The notes beneath the pieces are model-generated. The model saw only the letters and a program-made list of their open reading frames with translations. It was not told the origin of the DNA and did no database searches. 64,000 nucleotides of DNA from Mesoplasma melaleucae (GTDB taxonomy: Bacteria > Bacillota_I > Bacilli_A > Mycoplasmatales > Mycoplasmataceae): assembly GCF_002804105.1 (NCBI RefSeq), contig NZ_CP024964.1, forward strand, positions 744,001-808,000, in the 5' to 3' direction. Of this stretch, positions 34,400 to 45,348 are shown in pieces; position 1 is the stretch's first letter; every line of letters starts with the position of its first letter. The position numbers were made by a program, and so were the translations under genes.

Positions 34400-36469
34400 T
34401 TACTTACCTGATTTTTTGATAATTTCTTCTGCAATAGATCTAGGTGCTTCAGCATAATGACTGAAAATCATTGTATAGTTTCCACGTCCTTGTGTGAACG
34501 ATCTTAATTCTGTTGCATATCCAAACATTTCTGTTAGAGGAACTTTTGATTTAATTGTTTGTGCGTTTCCTCTTTGTTCTGATCCTTCAATTAATCCACG
34601 TTTTGATGAAATGTTACCCATTACATCTCCATAGTATTCATCTGGAACAGTTACTTCAACGTTCATGATTGGTTCTAAAATAACTGGGTTCATTTTTTTA
34701 CATGCTTCTTTTAAAGCAAATGATGCTGCAATTTTATAAGCCATTTCGTTTGAGTCAACGTCGTGCATTGATCCATCAACAATTGTTGCTTTAACATCGA
34801 TCATTGGGTATCCAGCAACTACTCCGTTTTGTAATGCGTTTTCTAATCCAACACGTGAAGCGTTGATGTATTCTTTAGAAACACGTCCTCCAGTAATTTT
34901 GTCAACTCATTCAAATCCTTTGTCTGCGTTAGGTTCGAATTCAATAACAACGTGACCATATGATCCACGCCCTCCTGATTGTTTAACATATTTACCTTCA
35001 GCTTTTGCAGGTAATTTAATTGTTTCACGGTATGACACTTGAGGTGCTCCAACGTTTGTTTCAACTTTGAATTCACGTTTCATACGGTCAACAATAATAT
35101 CTAAGTGTAATTCACCCATACCAGCAATAATTGTTTGTCCAGTTTCTTCATCAGTATATGTTCTGAAAGTTGGATCTTCTTCTGCTAATTTTGATAATGC
35201 TAATCCCATTTTTTCTTGGTCAGCTTTTGTTTTTGGTTCTAAAGCTAATTGAATAACTGGTTCTGGAAAAACCATTGATTCTAAAATGATTTCATGTTTT
35301 TCATCTACTAAAGTATCACCTGTTGTTGTATTTTTTAATCCAACAGCAGCTGCGATATCTCCAGCATAAACTTCTTCGATTTCGTTACGGTTGTTTGCGT
35401 GCATTTGTAAAATACGTCCTACACGTTCTTTTTCACCTTTTGTTGAGTTTAATACATAACTTCCTTTTGTAAGGATACCTGAGTAAACTCTAAAGAAAGT
35501 TAATTTACCAACAAATGGGTCACTCATAACTTTGAAAGCTAAAGCTGAGAATGGTTCTTTATCATCTGCATGTCTTTCTGCTTCTTCACCGTTTGGTAAA
35601 ATCCCTTTAATTGAAGGAACATCTAATGGTGATGGTAAGTAATCAACAACTGCATCTAATAATAATTTAACACCTTTGTTTTTGAAAGCTGATCCAGCTA
35701 ATACTGGAAAGAATTCTGCACCAATAACCCCTTTACGGATTGCTTGTTTTAATTCAGAAATAGTGATTTCTTCACCATCTAAGAATTTCATCATTAATTT
35801 TTCATCATATTCAATAGCAGCTTCAATTAATTCACTTCTTAAAGTTTCTGCTTGATCTTTTAAATCTGCAGGAATTTCAATTTCTTTAGCAATTTCTTCA
35901 GCTTTTCCATCAAATTCGTAGGCTTTCATTTCAACTAAATCAATTAGTCCTGTGAAGTTATCTTCAGCACCGATTGGTAATTGAATTGGAGCAGCTTTTG
36001 CTCCTAAACGGTCCCCGATTGATTTAACTGAGTACACAAAGTCTGCACCAGTTTTATCCATTTTGTTAACAAAAACAATACGAGGAACTCTATATGTAGT
36101 TGCTTGTCTTCAAACAGTTTCAGTTTGAGGTTCAACTCCTGATTGTCCATCAAGAACTGCAACAGCACCATCAAGTACACGTAATGAACGTTCAACTTCA
36201 ACAGTGAAGTCCACGTGACCTGGAGTATCGATTATGTTAAAACGGTTATTTTTTCAGAATGCAGTAGTTGCAGCTGAAGTAATTGTAATACCACGTTCTT
36301 GTTCTTGTGCCATTCAGTCCATTTGTGAAGCTCCTTCATGAGTTTCACCAATTTTATGAATTTTACCTGTATGGAATAAAATACGTTCAGTTGTTGTAGT
36401 TTTACCTGCATCAATGTGAGCCATAATTCCAAGGTTACGAGTATTTTCTAAACTAAATTCTCTTGGCAT
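34400..36469 (-). CDS. fusA: elongation factor G
   Basis: 689 residues. Drives translocation with GTP. The N-terminal G domain has the AHIDAGKTT loop and DTPGHVDF. Domains II-V are complete, with [18 protein letters not shown] and a C-terminal [24 protein letters not shown] 36469 follows TAGGAGGCAAAT. It lies 37 bases after rpsG in the str operon rpsL-rpsG-fusA. Confidence 0.98.
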
Positions 36470-36506
36470 AAATTTGCCTCCTATCTAAAATAAATAATTG
36501 TTGATC

Positions 36507-36974
36507 TTATCAACGGTAATGTGCGAATGCTTTATTTGCTTCTGCCATTTTGTGTGTATCTTCACGTTTTTTAACTGATCCACCCATGTTGTTTGATGCA
36601 TCAATAATTTCATTTGCTAACTTAACAGTCATAACTTTTTCATTTCTTAATCTTGCATAGTTAATTAATCAACGTAAAGCTAAAGTAATTTGTCTTTCAT
36701 CAGAAATTTCAACAGGAACTTGGTAGTTTGCTCCCCCAATACGACGAACTTTTAATTCTAAGTGTGGTTTTATGTTTTCTATTGCTTTGTTAAATACTTC
36801 AATTGGTTCTTCACCAGTTTTTTCTTTGATAATGTCAAATGCATCATAAATAATTGTTTGAGCTGTTCCTCTCTTACCATCTAACATAATTTTGTTGATT
36901 GCACGAGTAACTAATTTTGAGTTATAAATTGGATCTGCTAAAACATCTCTTTTTTCTGCTCTATTCTTACGCAT
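36507..36974 (-). CDS. rpsG: ribosomal protein S7
   Basis: 155 residues. A primary 16S rRNA 3'-domain binder. Typical beginning [31 protein letters not shown] in the beta hairpin, and the C-terminal [18 protein letters not shown], where the final residue is encoded by TGA before TAA. It follows rpsL. Confidence 0.98.
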
Positions 36975-37057
36975 AGTTTTGACTCCTTCCTTGTTATATA
37001 TTTTTGTGATACTTATTTGTGGTTCATTTCACGGTTTTTCTAAAAATATTTAATGAA

Positions 37058-37471
37058 CTATTTTTTAGGTCTTTTTGCCCCGTATAATGAACGAGATTGT
37101 TTACGATTGTTAACTGCTTGAGTATCTAATGTTCCACGAATAATATGGTAACGTACCCCTGGTAAGTCTTTTACACGACCCCCACGAATTAAAACAACTG
37201 AGTGTTCTTGTAAGTTGTGTCCTTCTCCTGGGATGTATGCATTAACTTCCATTCCGTTTGTTAATCTAACACGAGCGTATTTACGTAACGCAGAGTTGGG
37301 TTTTTTAGGTGTCATTGTAGCAACACGAGTACATACTCCTCTTTTTTGAGGTGCTGATGCTTTAGTTACTTTCTTTTTCAATGAGTTTACCCCTCTATTT
37401 AAAGCAGGAGCTTTTGTTTTTCAAGTTTTAGCTTTACGGTTTGTTTTAACTAATTGATTGATTGTTGGCAT
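37058..37471 (-). CDS. rpsL: ribosomal protein S12
   Basis: 137 residues from ATG 37471 (GGAGGAAATACA upstream). Part of the decoding centre. Signature [20 protein letters not shown] retains the Lys that, when mutated elsewhere, gives streptomycin resistance. [20 protein letters not shown] is also present. One TGA(Trp) falls in the N-terminus. First gene of the str operon, with a good promoter upstream. Confidence 0.98.
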
Positions 37472-37520
37472 TGTATTTCCTCCTTTCACAATTCCGTGTG
37501 TATTGAACTCACATAAATAA

Positions 37521-37549
37521 ATTATACATGTTATTGATAAAAAGTTCAA
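37521..37549 (-). promoter_or_regulatory. promoter of the rpsL-rpsG-fusA operon
   Basis: TTGAAC (37544-37549), a 17-bp spacer and TATAAT (37521-37526) on the minus strand, 50 bases before rpsL. Confidence 0.82.
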
Positions 37550-37574
37550 ACTAATATCAACGAGTGTATAAATT

Positions 37575-38126
37575 TTAAATGATTTTTAATATTTCGATTA
37601 ATGATTCAATAATTACTTTTTGTTTATTCAAATAATTTACAAGTTCTTTTACTTCTTTAAATGTAACTGCATAACGCAATAAATCTAATAATAAAGTTTG
37701 TTTTTCTACATTACTTAATGATGAAATATCTAGTTCGTTTGCTTGTTTTAAAAAACTTGTAAACTCATTTTCAGTAGTTAAAATATAATCTTTATTCTCA
37801 CGATAAATTACAATAAATAACTTCTGAATATTTTCAACAATTTCTTGAGTTAATTGATTTTGATTTTTGTAATAAACTGAAAGTATTTTTTTAAAAAATG
37901 TATTTTCTAATAATAGCTTATCTAAAGTATTTGATAAAGCTATTAAATTATAATTTTGACATTTATTGATTAATAAAATAAGTTGATCTAACTGAGCAAT
38001 ATTTTCAATTCTTAGATTATTTAAACAAAAATGACTAACTTCTTGATTAAAAGCATATGAATCTAAAGTTTTAAATGCTTGAAAATTTTTGTTTATTTGA
38101 ATATACATTAATTTTTCTAAATTCAT
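37575..38126 (-). CDS. unknown helical protein upstream of the str operon
   Basis: 183 residues from ATG 38126 (AAGGAGAAAT upstream). The protein is almost all alpha-helical, Leu/Asn/Lys-rich, with no membrane segment or known motif. It begins 8 bases after the cls stop codon, so it belongs to the 40410-37575 operon with the 240-residue protein and Cls. The function is unknown. Confidence 0.75.
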   Translation of the reverse strand: MNLEKLMYIQINKNFQAFKTLDSYAFNQEVSHFCLNNLRIENIAQLDQLILLINKCQNYNLIALSNTLDKLLLENTFFKKILSVYYKNQNQLTQEIVENIQKLFIVIYRENKDYILTTENEFTSFLKQANELDISSLSNVEKQTLLLDLLRYAVTFKEVKELVNYLNKQKVIIESLIEILKII

Positions 38127-38134
38127 ATTTCTCC

Positions 38135-39685
38135 TTATAATAACGGTGCCATCACGTTATAAGCTTTAACAACCATTCTTTTTGCTCATGGTAAATCTTT
38201 ATTTGGTACAAACTTATACTCTAATGAATATTTCATGTCAGAAATCATTTTTTTAGAGATTTCATAATTTGTTTTTTGAGATTTAATTAATGCCATAGTT
38301 TGTTGATCAGAGAACAATGCTCGATAATCTAAATTAGAACTACCTGTAAATGATATTGCGTTATCAAAGACATAAGATTTTTCATGAATAAAGGTATTGT
38401 GCATAGAATAAATTTTTACGCCATGTTCAAACATTTTTTTAGTTCAATGTTTTGAAACTTCTAATAATAAAAACTTATCTGATTTTCCTGGTAACAGAAT
38501 TCTAACATCAAGTCCTGTTGAAGCAGCGTTACATAATGCATTTATAATTTCTGGTGGTGGTATAAAGTATGGTGATTTAAGTCAAATTCTATTTTGCGCT
38601 GAGTGAATTAAATTCAATAGCAATTCTAAACATATAGGACTTTGGTGATTAGGTCCATCAGAAACAATTTGAATAAAATCACTTGATACAACTCTGTTTC
38701 CTGTTTCAACACCAACTGTAGGTTCAAGTTTTTCAATTTTTTTATGTTTTTTACCAATATAGAAGTTTCAGTCTTTTTTAAAGATTAATTCAATTTCTTG
38801 AACTGCTTCTCCAACAAGTCTTATTGCTGCATCATTTCATAAACCAAAGTCACAGCTTTTACTAATATATTCATCAGCAAGATTAATTCCACCAATATAG
38901 CCAATTTTTCCATCTATTGATATATCTTTTCTATGATCTCGATAATTTGCATTTCATTTAACGAAAGGAAAATAAATTGGTGAATAAGCTAATAAGTTTG
39001 CACCTTCAGAAATTAATCTTTTTTTATTTTTTCTAAATCTTCCATAACATCCTAAAAAGTCATAAATAATATAAACTCTTATGCCTTCTTCCATTTTTCT
39101 GATTAAAAGTTCTGTTAGCTTTTCTAAAAATTCACCATCAGCAATAATATAACAATTAATTAAAATATAATCTTTTGCATTATTAATATCATTTAATAAA
39201 TTCATAAAATAAGTATTTGCTGATTCTAAATATTGAATATCTGTATTAGAATAAATACTTTCTCTTTGTTTTTCATAAGTCATCATAAATGATCTTTTAA
39301 ATTCAGGGTTTTCTTTTTCAATTAATTTTAAATTAAATTGAGTTTTATTTTGTAATACACTTACTGTGTCTTTATTATAAAGATAATTTGCGTTTCTTTT
39401 ATATTTATAAACTCTTACTAAAAAGGCATAAGCAACAATTCCGAAGAATGGAATAAGTGATATAAAAAGTGCTCATCTTATTCTTGTTTCAATTCTTCTT
39501 TTTTTATTACAAAGCACTATTATTGCTCAGACAATTGAAGCTAAGTGAGTTATTGAAATAAAAAAGATGAAAGGTAATGGGTTAGAAATAAAATTATTTA
39601 GTGAAAGGTTAATTGCTACATATAAAATTGCACCAATACTATAAATCGCTATTAAAGAGGCAGTTGCAATAAAGGGTTTTTTCAT
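38135..39685 (-). CDS. cls: cardiolipin synthase (phospholipase D family)
   Basis: 516 residues. Joins two phosphatidylglycerols to cardiolipin at the membrane. Three N-terminal hydrophobic segments (about 5-28, 34-57 and 68-88) are followed by two PLD domains. HKD motif 1 is [16 protein letters not shown] and HKD motif 2 is [18 protein letters not shown]; both are complete. ATG 39685 starts two bases after the stop of the upstream gene. Confidence 0.94.
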
Positions 39686-39687
39686 AA

Positions 39688-40410
39688 CTAAGCACCATCC
39701 TTAAATTTAAATGTACGACTATATTTAGTAAGTGATTTATTAATTTTTATAATTAAACCATTAAAATGAAAAGGACTTATCTCTTTTGTTGTTTCATTTA
39801 AAGTGTCGTTTAACTTAAGTTTAAAAAAGAAGTTGTTAAATGTTTCATTCTTTTTTTCCATGTCTGATTCAAAATATGTAACAACATACATTGATAGTAA
39901 ATATCCATATTTATAAAACAGTTCTTTATTGTTATCACTAATTGTAGAAAACAAATAACCAATTTCTGTAAAATAAAAGTTTTTTCTTTTATCTAGTATT
40001 TCATCGTTAAAAGATGAAAAATCTTTGATGTCGTTAAAAATAATTTTTTCATAATTAATCTTTTCAAAAATATTATCTTCACTATGTGGCATTAAACTTT
40101 CAATTAATTTAATAATTTTTAAGTATTCTATTTTACTTTCTTTTGTTTCTTTAATTTCTAAACTTCTTTGCATTACATTAGAGTATAAAGTGATATATAT
40201 GATTTCTAAAATATAAGATTTTTTATTTTTGCCCTCTAAATCAAGCAAATTTAAAAATATTCTTAAAATGATATTTTCTCTTGCAAATTTAACTAATCTT
40301 TTAGCTTCTCGTTTAGTCAAACCATGATCATAAAGTCACTTATTGATCTGTTTAGTGCGAGCCTTTAAAAAATGCTTATTTGCTTTAATTTCTTTTGTAA
40401 CTTTAAACAT
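39688..40410 (-). CDS. unknown protein in the cls operon
   Basis: 240 residues from ATG 40410 (AAAAGGG upstream) to TAG. Strongly charged and helical. The N-terminus (KEIKANKHFLKARTKQINKW, then LTKREAKRLVKFA) is basic and may bind nucleic acid or membrane; the rest is acidic and helical. No known domain. Tightly coupled to cls. Confidence 0.72.
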
Positions 40411-40452
40411 AAAAACCCTTTTCAAAATTTAATTTAATTATATGCTAAGTAC

Positions 40453-40500
40453 TGATACCTTGTTTTTGGACATTCAAAATAACTTTGAAATTCAAAACAA
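40453..40500 (+). repeat. IS3-like terminal repeat, left end of island
   Basis: Starts TGATACCTTGTTTTTGGACA and continues with TTTGAAATTCAAAACA. It resembles, in opposite orientation, the sequence ending at 49002. It lies downstream of the transposase C-terminal remnant, where an IS3 end is expected. Confidence 0.5.
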
Positions 40501-40597
40501 TAACTTAAATTTATATTATCATTTTTTAAACAAAATACGCACAAAATAACTTTTTCTTTTTTAAAAAAGAGTTATTGGTATATTCTGTTATAAAACC

Positions 40598-40614
40598 TTA
40601 TATAATCTTGTATA
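40598..40614 (+). repeat. 17-bp motif, copy 3
   Basis: TTATATAATCTTGTATA. It matches 43509-43525 at 16 of 17 positions and the complement of 42209-42225 at 16 of 17. Confidence 0.6.
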
Positions 40615-40628
40615 AAAAATAATTTAAA

Positions 40629-40920
40629 CTATTCAATTATTTTGTTTCTTTTTAACTTAATTTCACTATTTTTATTTTTGTTGTATCAAATACATCAATC
40701 TTGAACATCTAATATGCAATCTTCAATGCAATTATATTTTTTTCAATCCGAATGAATTGTTCCCTTTTTTAAAAGTGAGTGAAAGTTTTCTATTACACTA
40801 TTATCAGTACATAAATAATTGGCTCCCATAGATTGTGATATCTCATTTTTTTGCAGAAGGCAGGAAATTCGTTCAATTCATAAACTAACGCATGATCAGA
40901 GTGAATTATAGTATTTTTGA
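40629..40920 (-). pseudogene. IS3-family transposase C-terminal remnant
   Basis: The minus strand encodes a DDE integrase core: IIHSDHALVYELNEF, then after a frameshift ISQSMGANYLCTDNSVIENF and HSLLKKGTIHSDWKKYN, ending at TAG 40629. These match the IS3 pattern HSDxGxQY ... SMSRKGxxxDNAxxExFF. Only the last third survives, and its start is fused in frame to an unrelated membrane pseudogene. Confidence 0.8.
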
Positions 40921-41607
40921 TTTTATATCCATAATATTTATCAATGTTATTTCTTGAAAATTTCAATAGAAATAAATTTGTTACATACAGCAAAAGTAAG
41001 ACTATAGAAACAGTTGCTAAACAAAATGCAATCATATTTACATTTCATGCAAACCTCTTTCTAAAATTATTATATATGTCATTAATAGCATAAATTGTGC
41101 CTATAAATATACCGTTTATGATATAAAATGGTATTAATAGTCAACTAATAATATTTGGTTTTATAATGCACTTTTTATAAATTTTATTTATCGTTTTCAG
41201 ATTTTGTATTTCATTTTTTAAGATATGAATTTTATATTTTTTGAAATCATTTTTCATATTTATTAAATTTATAATTTTCAATATTATCATTGGTGTGATG
41301 ATAGTTATCAAAATAATTGATATTTTAAAGAATCCTTTAGATAAAAATATTTCTACAATATCTTTGTTTAAATTTTTATTTATATAAGATATAAAGTTTT
41401 TTCAACTATAATTATCTAAAAATTTATTTAATATCGATAACAATGAGATTAATAATATTATCATTAAGAAAAATATCGAAAAGACACAAGTCAATTTATA
41501 TTTTATAAATTCTTTTTTAATTTGTTCTGATATAGCAACTGTTTTAATTCTTTTTTATTTTTTTTGTATTCAACTTTATCTAATTTTAAAATTTTAATTT
41601 ATGCATT
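40921..41607 (-). pseudogene. membrane protein remnant
   Basis: Minus-strand reading with at least four hydrophobic segments (e.g. LTCVFSIFFLMIILLISLLS, ISIILITIITPMIILKI, WLLIPFYIINGIFIGTIYA, MIAFCLATVSIVLLLLYV) separated by basic loops. The likely start ATG near 41607 is separated from this frame by stops and a poly-A frameshift around 41560. The 3' end is cut by the IS3 remnant. It belongs to a decayed mobile region; the family is unknown. Confidence 0.55.
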
Positions 41608-41619
41608 ATTGATTAAATC

Positions 41620-42190
41620 TTACAATGTTTTTGCTAAATATTGATTATATGCAATGTTTATAATAAGAAAAACAATAACTAATATGAATAAAATTGCAAC
41701 ATTAGTTATTAAGATTTTGAATAAGCCTGCAACAGAAACAGCATCTCCTGAAGATTTTTTTGCAAGTCATATTATGTATATTATTGCAAAGGAAAGTTGA
41801 GCAATTCCAATGATTGCAGAAAAAAATGTTTGCAATAACAAAACCCGAAGTGGTAACCGCTGTTGAAAAATCATCTGTAGATACATTTGCCGCATCCTTT
41901 AAAGTTTCGATTTCTGGTTTGATCAACAATAAGTTAATGGATGTTATAATTGCATAACAAATTGCAACGACTAAAATTGAAGCAAAAACTGATATTCAGT
42001 TCTTCAGCAACCCAGAGGGTTCTGCTTTAGCGCCGAACATCTTTTTAGTAAAATATGATAATGCTGGAACTAATATCGCAACAAGCAAAATGACTGCAAT
42101 AGTTTGATAAATAATATTTAATGATCATTGTGTTCACGTATTTACATTTTCTGCCAATTTTATAGTATTTTTAAAATCTAAATTATTCAT
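41620..42190 (-). pseudogene. four-helix membrane protein, frameshifted in a poly-T run
   Basis: ATG 42190 opens a protein with an amphipathic start, then hydrophobic helices at about 25-47 and 68-90. At a seven-T run near 41820 the frame is lost. Removing one T restores SAIIGIAQLSFAIIYIIWLA and a fourth helix to TAA at 41620, 189 residues in total. The size and topology recall membrane proteins of Mollicute integrative elements, but no name is certain. A 17-bp motif lies 19 bases upstream. Confidence 0.6.
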
Positions 42191-42208
42191 ACATTTTTTT
42201 CTATATTT

Positions 42209-42225
42209 GTACAAGATTATATAAT
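42209..42225 (-). repeat. 17-bp motif, copy 2
   Basis: On the minus strand TTATATAATCTTGTACA, directly upstream of the membrane pseudogene at 42190. Confidence 0.6.
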
Positions 42226-42242
42226 TTTGACTAAGTTTACTT

Positions 42243-42497
42243 TTTAAAGAAGTAGAATTTTTAAATTTAATTTTTGTTTTTGCTGGAATAATTTAAATTT
42301 ATTTTTTATAGGATTAAATCATTCATGTTCTAGTTTTTTAATTAATAAGAGATTCCAAATTCATTAATATTTACTTTTTTAACATCGTTTAATGCATTAA
42401 TTATTTCATTAAAAATATTATCAACTATTTCTTTTACTCATTTTTTACTCAAATTATGTTCTTGCACAATTAATTCAATTAATTCTTTTTTATTCAT
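42243..42497 (-). pseudogene. HU-like DNA-binding protein remnant
   Basis: ATG 42497 opens with MNKKELIELIVQEHNLSKK and continues to VKKVNINEFG, which is the HU N-terminal half. TAA then occurs at 42342 (51 codons), where HU should enter its beta arm. Further on, the same strand still shows the HU ending IIPAKTKIKFKNSTSLK with several stops between. A nucleoid-type protein carried by the mobile region is the likely origin. Confidence 0.7.
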
Positions 42498-42569
42498 ATT
42501 TTTCTTCTTTCGAATTTTTTTGACTTGAAACCTACAATATCTTTTAGTTTTGCAGTATAAAGCCGACTT

Positions 42570-42716
42570 CTAGGAGGCTAATTCCCATGATTCTTTTATA
42601 TTTTCTTCAAGTTCTAAAGTTTCTTTTGATAAAGACAAGGAAGTAATTATAGTTCTTGAAGAATTATTTTTTGAAATATCAATTTCATTGCCGAGATAAT
42701 TAATTCTTTTGTTCAT
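42570..42716 (-). CDS. small protein after ParA, possible partition partner
   Basis: 48 residues. ATG 42716 overlaps the ParA stop (TAATG), the arrangement of parA with a small partition gene. The sequence is hydrophilic (ISKNNSSRTIITSLSLSKET, then an acidic helix) and ends at TAG. It could be an RHH-type centromere binder cut short, or simply a fragment. The function is unproven. Confidence 0.4.
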   Translation of the reverse strand: MNKRINYLGNEIDISKNNSSRTIITSLSLSKETLELEENIKESWELAS

Positions 42717-43447
42717 TATAAAATTTCTTTTTCTATCATTTCTTTTTCAATTAATCTTAAAATTTTATTTGTCCTTCCATTTTCTGCCATTCAAGGTTCA
42801 CTTTCGTTTACAGATTTCGCAATTGTAAGTCAATCTAGGATAGTGATTTTGAAATTAATTTTGCCAAGCATTTCTTTTAAGTTGTTTTTTGATAATATAG
42901 ATTCTTTGCCTTCGTGATTGCGATTAAACAAGATACCTTTAACGTTATTTTTCCTTTCAATTTTAGAACAAGTTCATTCTTAATCATTGAACGAATCAAT
43001 TGTTAATGTTGCCGAATTTAAACTACCATCACTAATTAAAATAATTGAATCAACAATTTTATAAACGATTGTGTTTAAATTTGTCATAGCAGAATGCAAA
43101 TTGTAAAAAATATAATCAAAATTGCTAAAATTTTTTCTTTCGACACTTTTAATTTTGGTTCCATTTTTTAAAGTTAATATTTTATTCTGGATTTTTATCA
43201 GTTGGAAGAATTCAAATATTTTTTACTTCTGTTTCAATAATTTTTGGATTTTTATTATTAAAAATATTGAAACTTTCTCATTTTTTATTTGTGGTAAATT
43301 TAACTGTTAGACTTCTTTGACGATTGAAGTCTATTAACAGAATTTTTTTGCCTTTTTTGCTAAATAAACGGCAAAATTTGCTGTTATAAGTGTTTTTCCA
43401 ACCCCGCCTTTATTGTTATTAATCAGATTTTTTTTGTAGCTAGTCAT
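42716..43447 (-). pseudogene. parA: ParA/Soj-type partition ATPase remnant
   Basis: ATG 43447 begins with the deviant Walker A NNKGGVGKTLITANFAVYLA. A frameshift in the poly-A stretch after LAKK is needed to continue GKKILLIDFNRQRS (Walker A'). More stops follow (near 43165 and 42985), yet later pieces such as NFDYIFYNLHSAMTNLN, DSIILISDGSLNSATL and VKGILFNRN keep the ParA order to TAA 42716. Plasmid or chromosome-element partition is the family role. Decayed. Confidence 0.85.
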
Positions 43448-43508
43448 ATTTTTTTAACCCCTTTTTTTAACCCCTTTCTTTTAAAAATTTATATAAGTTC
43501 AAATAATG

Positions 43509-43525
43509 TTATATAACCTTGTATA
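43509..43525 (+). repeat. 17-bp motif, copy 1
   Basis: TTATATAACCTTGTATA, 62 bases upstream of the ParA start codon. Confidence 0.6.
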
Positions 43526-43567
43526 TTTTTTTCTCAAAACAATAAATCACAAAAGAGAAACAAAAAA

Positions 43568-43589
43568 GACAATCACTTTTGTGATTGTC
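43568..43589 (-). terminator. strong terminator between the mobile unit and parA
   Basis: 9-bp perfect stem GACAATCAC / GTGATTGTC, four-base loop, then TTTTTTG on the minus strand. A TATAAT box about 80 bases upstream (near 43673) leaves room only for a short transcript, so this could be a small RNA or the end of transcription from the transposase. Confidence 0.75.
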
Positions 43590-43891
43590 TGAATTAACAT
43601 ATTTAAATAAAGCAGTAAAAAATTTAAGGATTCGTTAAATATGTAATTAGTTTGTTTTCTTAAAATAATTATAACATATTTAATTTATTTTTTCTTTTAT
43701 GATTTTCTAAAGAGCAAGTTGTTTATTTGGTGGAAAGCCTAAGATTTACAATTTCCAGTAGAAATTTACTGGAAAAATTGCATGTGAACATCTTTTATTA
43801 CATTTATTTTATCATTTTTAGCAAAAAAGCAACAAAAAAATATAGAAATCCTTAAATTTCCTTTTTTACCATTTATGTCTATTTTTTAGTT

Positions 43892-45295
43892 TTATTTGTA
43901 CATTTTATATTGTTTAAAAATATCAATGTATCTAGAAAATTTGCTATTTATAGACGCTATATGACCATTTCTTGCAGCATTTCTAAAATCTTTGTTTCTT
44001 AGCATTCTTCATTGATGATGTTTATTTTCAAAGGCATTTAGTTCAATTTTTATGTTTTTTTCATGTTTTCATATTTCAAATGCATTTAAACAATTTATTC
44101 TACCTGCCCTTAACGCGATCAAGTTCTTAAATGTTTTTACTGCATAAGATTTTCCATTACTTATTGATTTAATAAAATGATAAACGTTAGACTCAGTGTA
44201 ACATCCATTGTATCAGTCTTCTTGATAAGCAAATATACCATCTAAATTATTTTTAATATATCGAATAGCTTCTTTTAATAAAACTTTTTTATTATCGTTT
44301 GCGCTGTGGGTTAAAATTTTTAATTTATCTATAGCTACAAATGGATAGGTTTTTATATCTTCCATTATTAGGTTACATAATTGATTTAGTCCAGCTGGAT
44401 TATTTCATTTAGTAAAAGGAAGACCTCTTCTTATTTTTGCTTTTAAGTGAAAAAAGTCTAAAACTATTTTAGCGTTTAATTCATCTGCAACTTTTTTTAT
44501 GTAGTCATGCTTATCACCACAAACTATAATCTGTCTTTCCTTGTCATCATAGAATTCTTTAATTTTTTCTTTAACAAGTTCTGCAAACTTTGCTGATGAA
44601 GGTAATCTAGTTTTTTGTTTATCAATTTGGTAAATAATTCTTTTATGAACTAACTTAGAATTGCGATCATTTTTTTTATCTGAAACTCCTAAATAAAGAA
44701 CAGCTAATCTAACTCTATGTTTTTTTGCTTTCATTTTTGCTTCTTCTTTATCAAATTCCTTTAGTTTTAAGAATGCATCATCTGTAGAAACATAAACATA
44801 ATCATATTTATCTGCATCACTTGATATTTCATAATCTAAATCAGATGAAATTTCACTTAAATTTTCAATATCCATTTTCTTAATAATTCTTGATATTGTT
44901 GATTTATCAATTCTCGCTTTAGGATAACAATTTATTATATCTTTGTATTTAATTCCGTCTGAAACTTGGTTAAGAATTTTATCAATGTATTCATAACTGA
45001 TTCTTTGATATTTTTCTAATTGAATATAATCATCCACTAAATGTTTAGTGTTTCATTTTTTTTCAATTGAATTTCATATTTTATATTTTGTTCTTTTCAA
45101 AGTCATAACACCTTCGCTAAATATAATAGTTCTTTTTGAGTAACCATTAACATAATAGCCTTCTGCTTTACGCCAATCACTATTTTTAATTTCTAAATCT
45201 AATTCTTGGATTTTCTCAAGCATATTTTCAATTAATAAATTTAAATGTAAGTCTTTTAACTCATCAAAAACTTCGATTTGATTTATTACTTTCAT
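43892..45295 (-). CDS. ISLre2/UPF0236-like transposase (right copy)
   Basis: 467 residues, same start, length and stop as the left copy. The first Asp motif VYVSTDD and the CYTESNVYHF Glu motif are unchanged. Around the second Asp the sequence reads CGDKHDY instead of CGDGDDY, because GGG-GAT became AAG-CAT at 44507-44512. Gly after that Asp is part of the usual GDG motif, so this copy may be weakened. Other differences are conservative or scattered. Confidence 0.84.
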
Positions 45296-45329
45296 AGTTG
45301 TCCTCCTACTGCTACCATTTTACAAAAAA

Positions 45330-45347
45330 AGAACCCTAAAAGGTTCT
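45330..45347 (-). terminator. terminator between terminase and transposase (right copy)
   Basis: Stem AGAACC / GGTTCT with a T run on the minus strand, identical to that at 4382-4405. Confidence 0.8.
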
Positions 45348-45348
45348 A

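Noticed and set aside
40598-43525. CRISPR array or classic iterons
   Set aside because: The three 17-bp copies lie 1.3-1.6 kb apart and in mixed orientation, so there is no regular spacing.
43592-43680. A small RNA gene ending at the terminator 43568-43589
   Set aside because: There is a TATAAT-like box but no credible -35 and no conserved structure apart from the terminator, so it is mentioned only under that entry.
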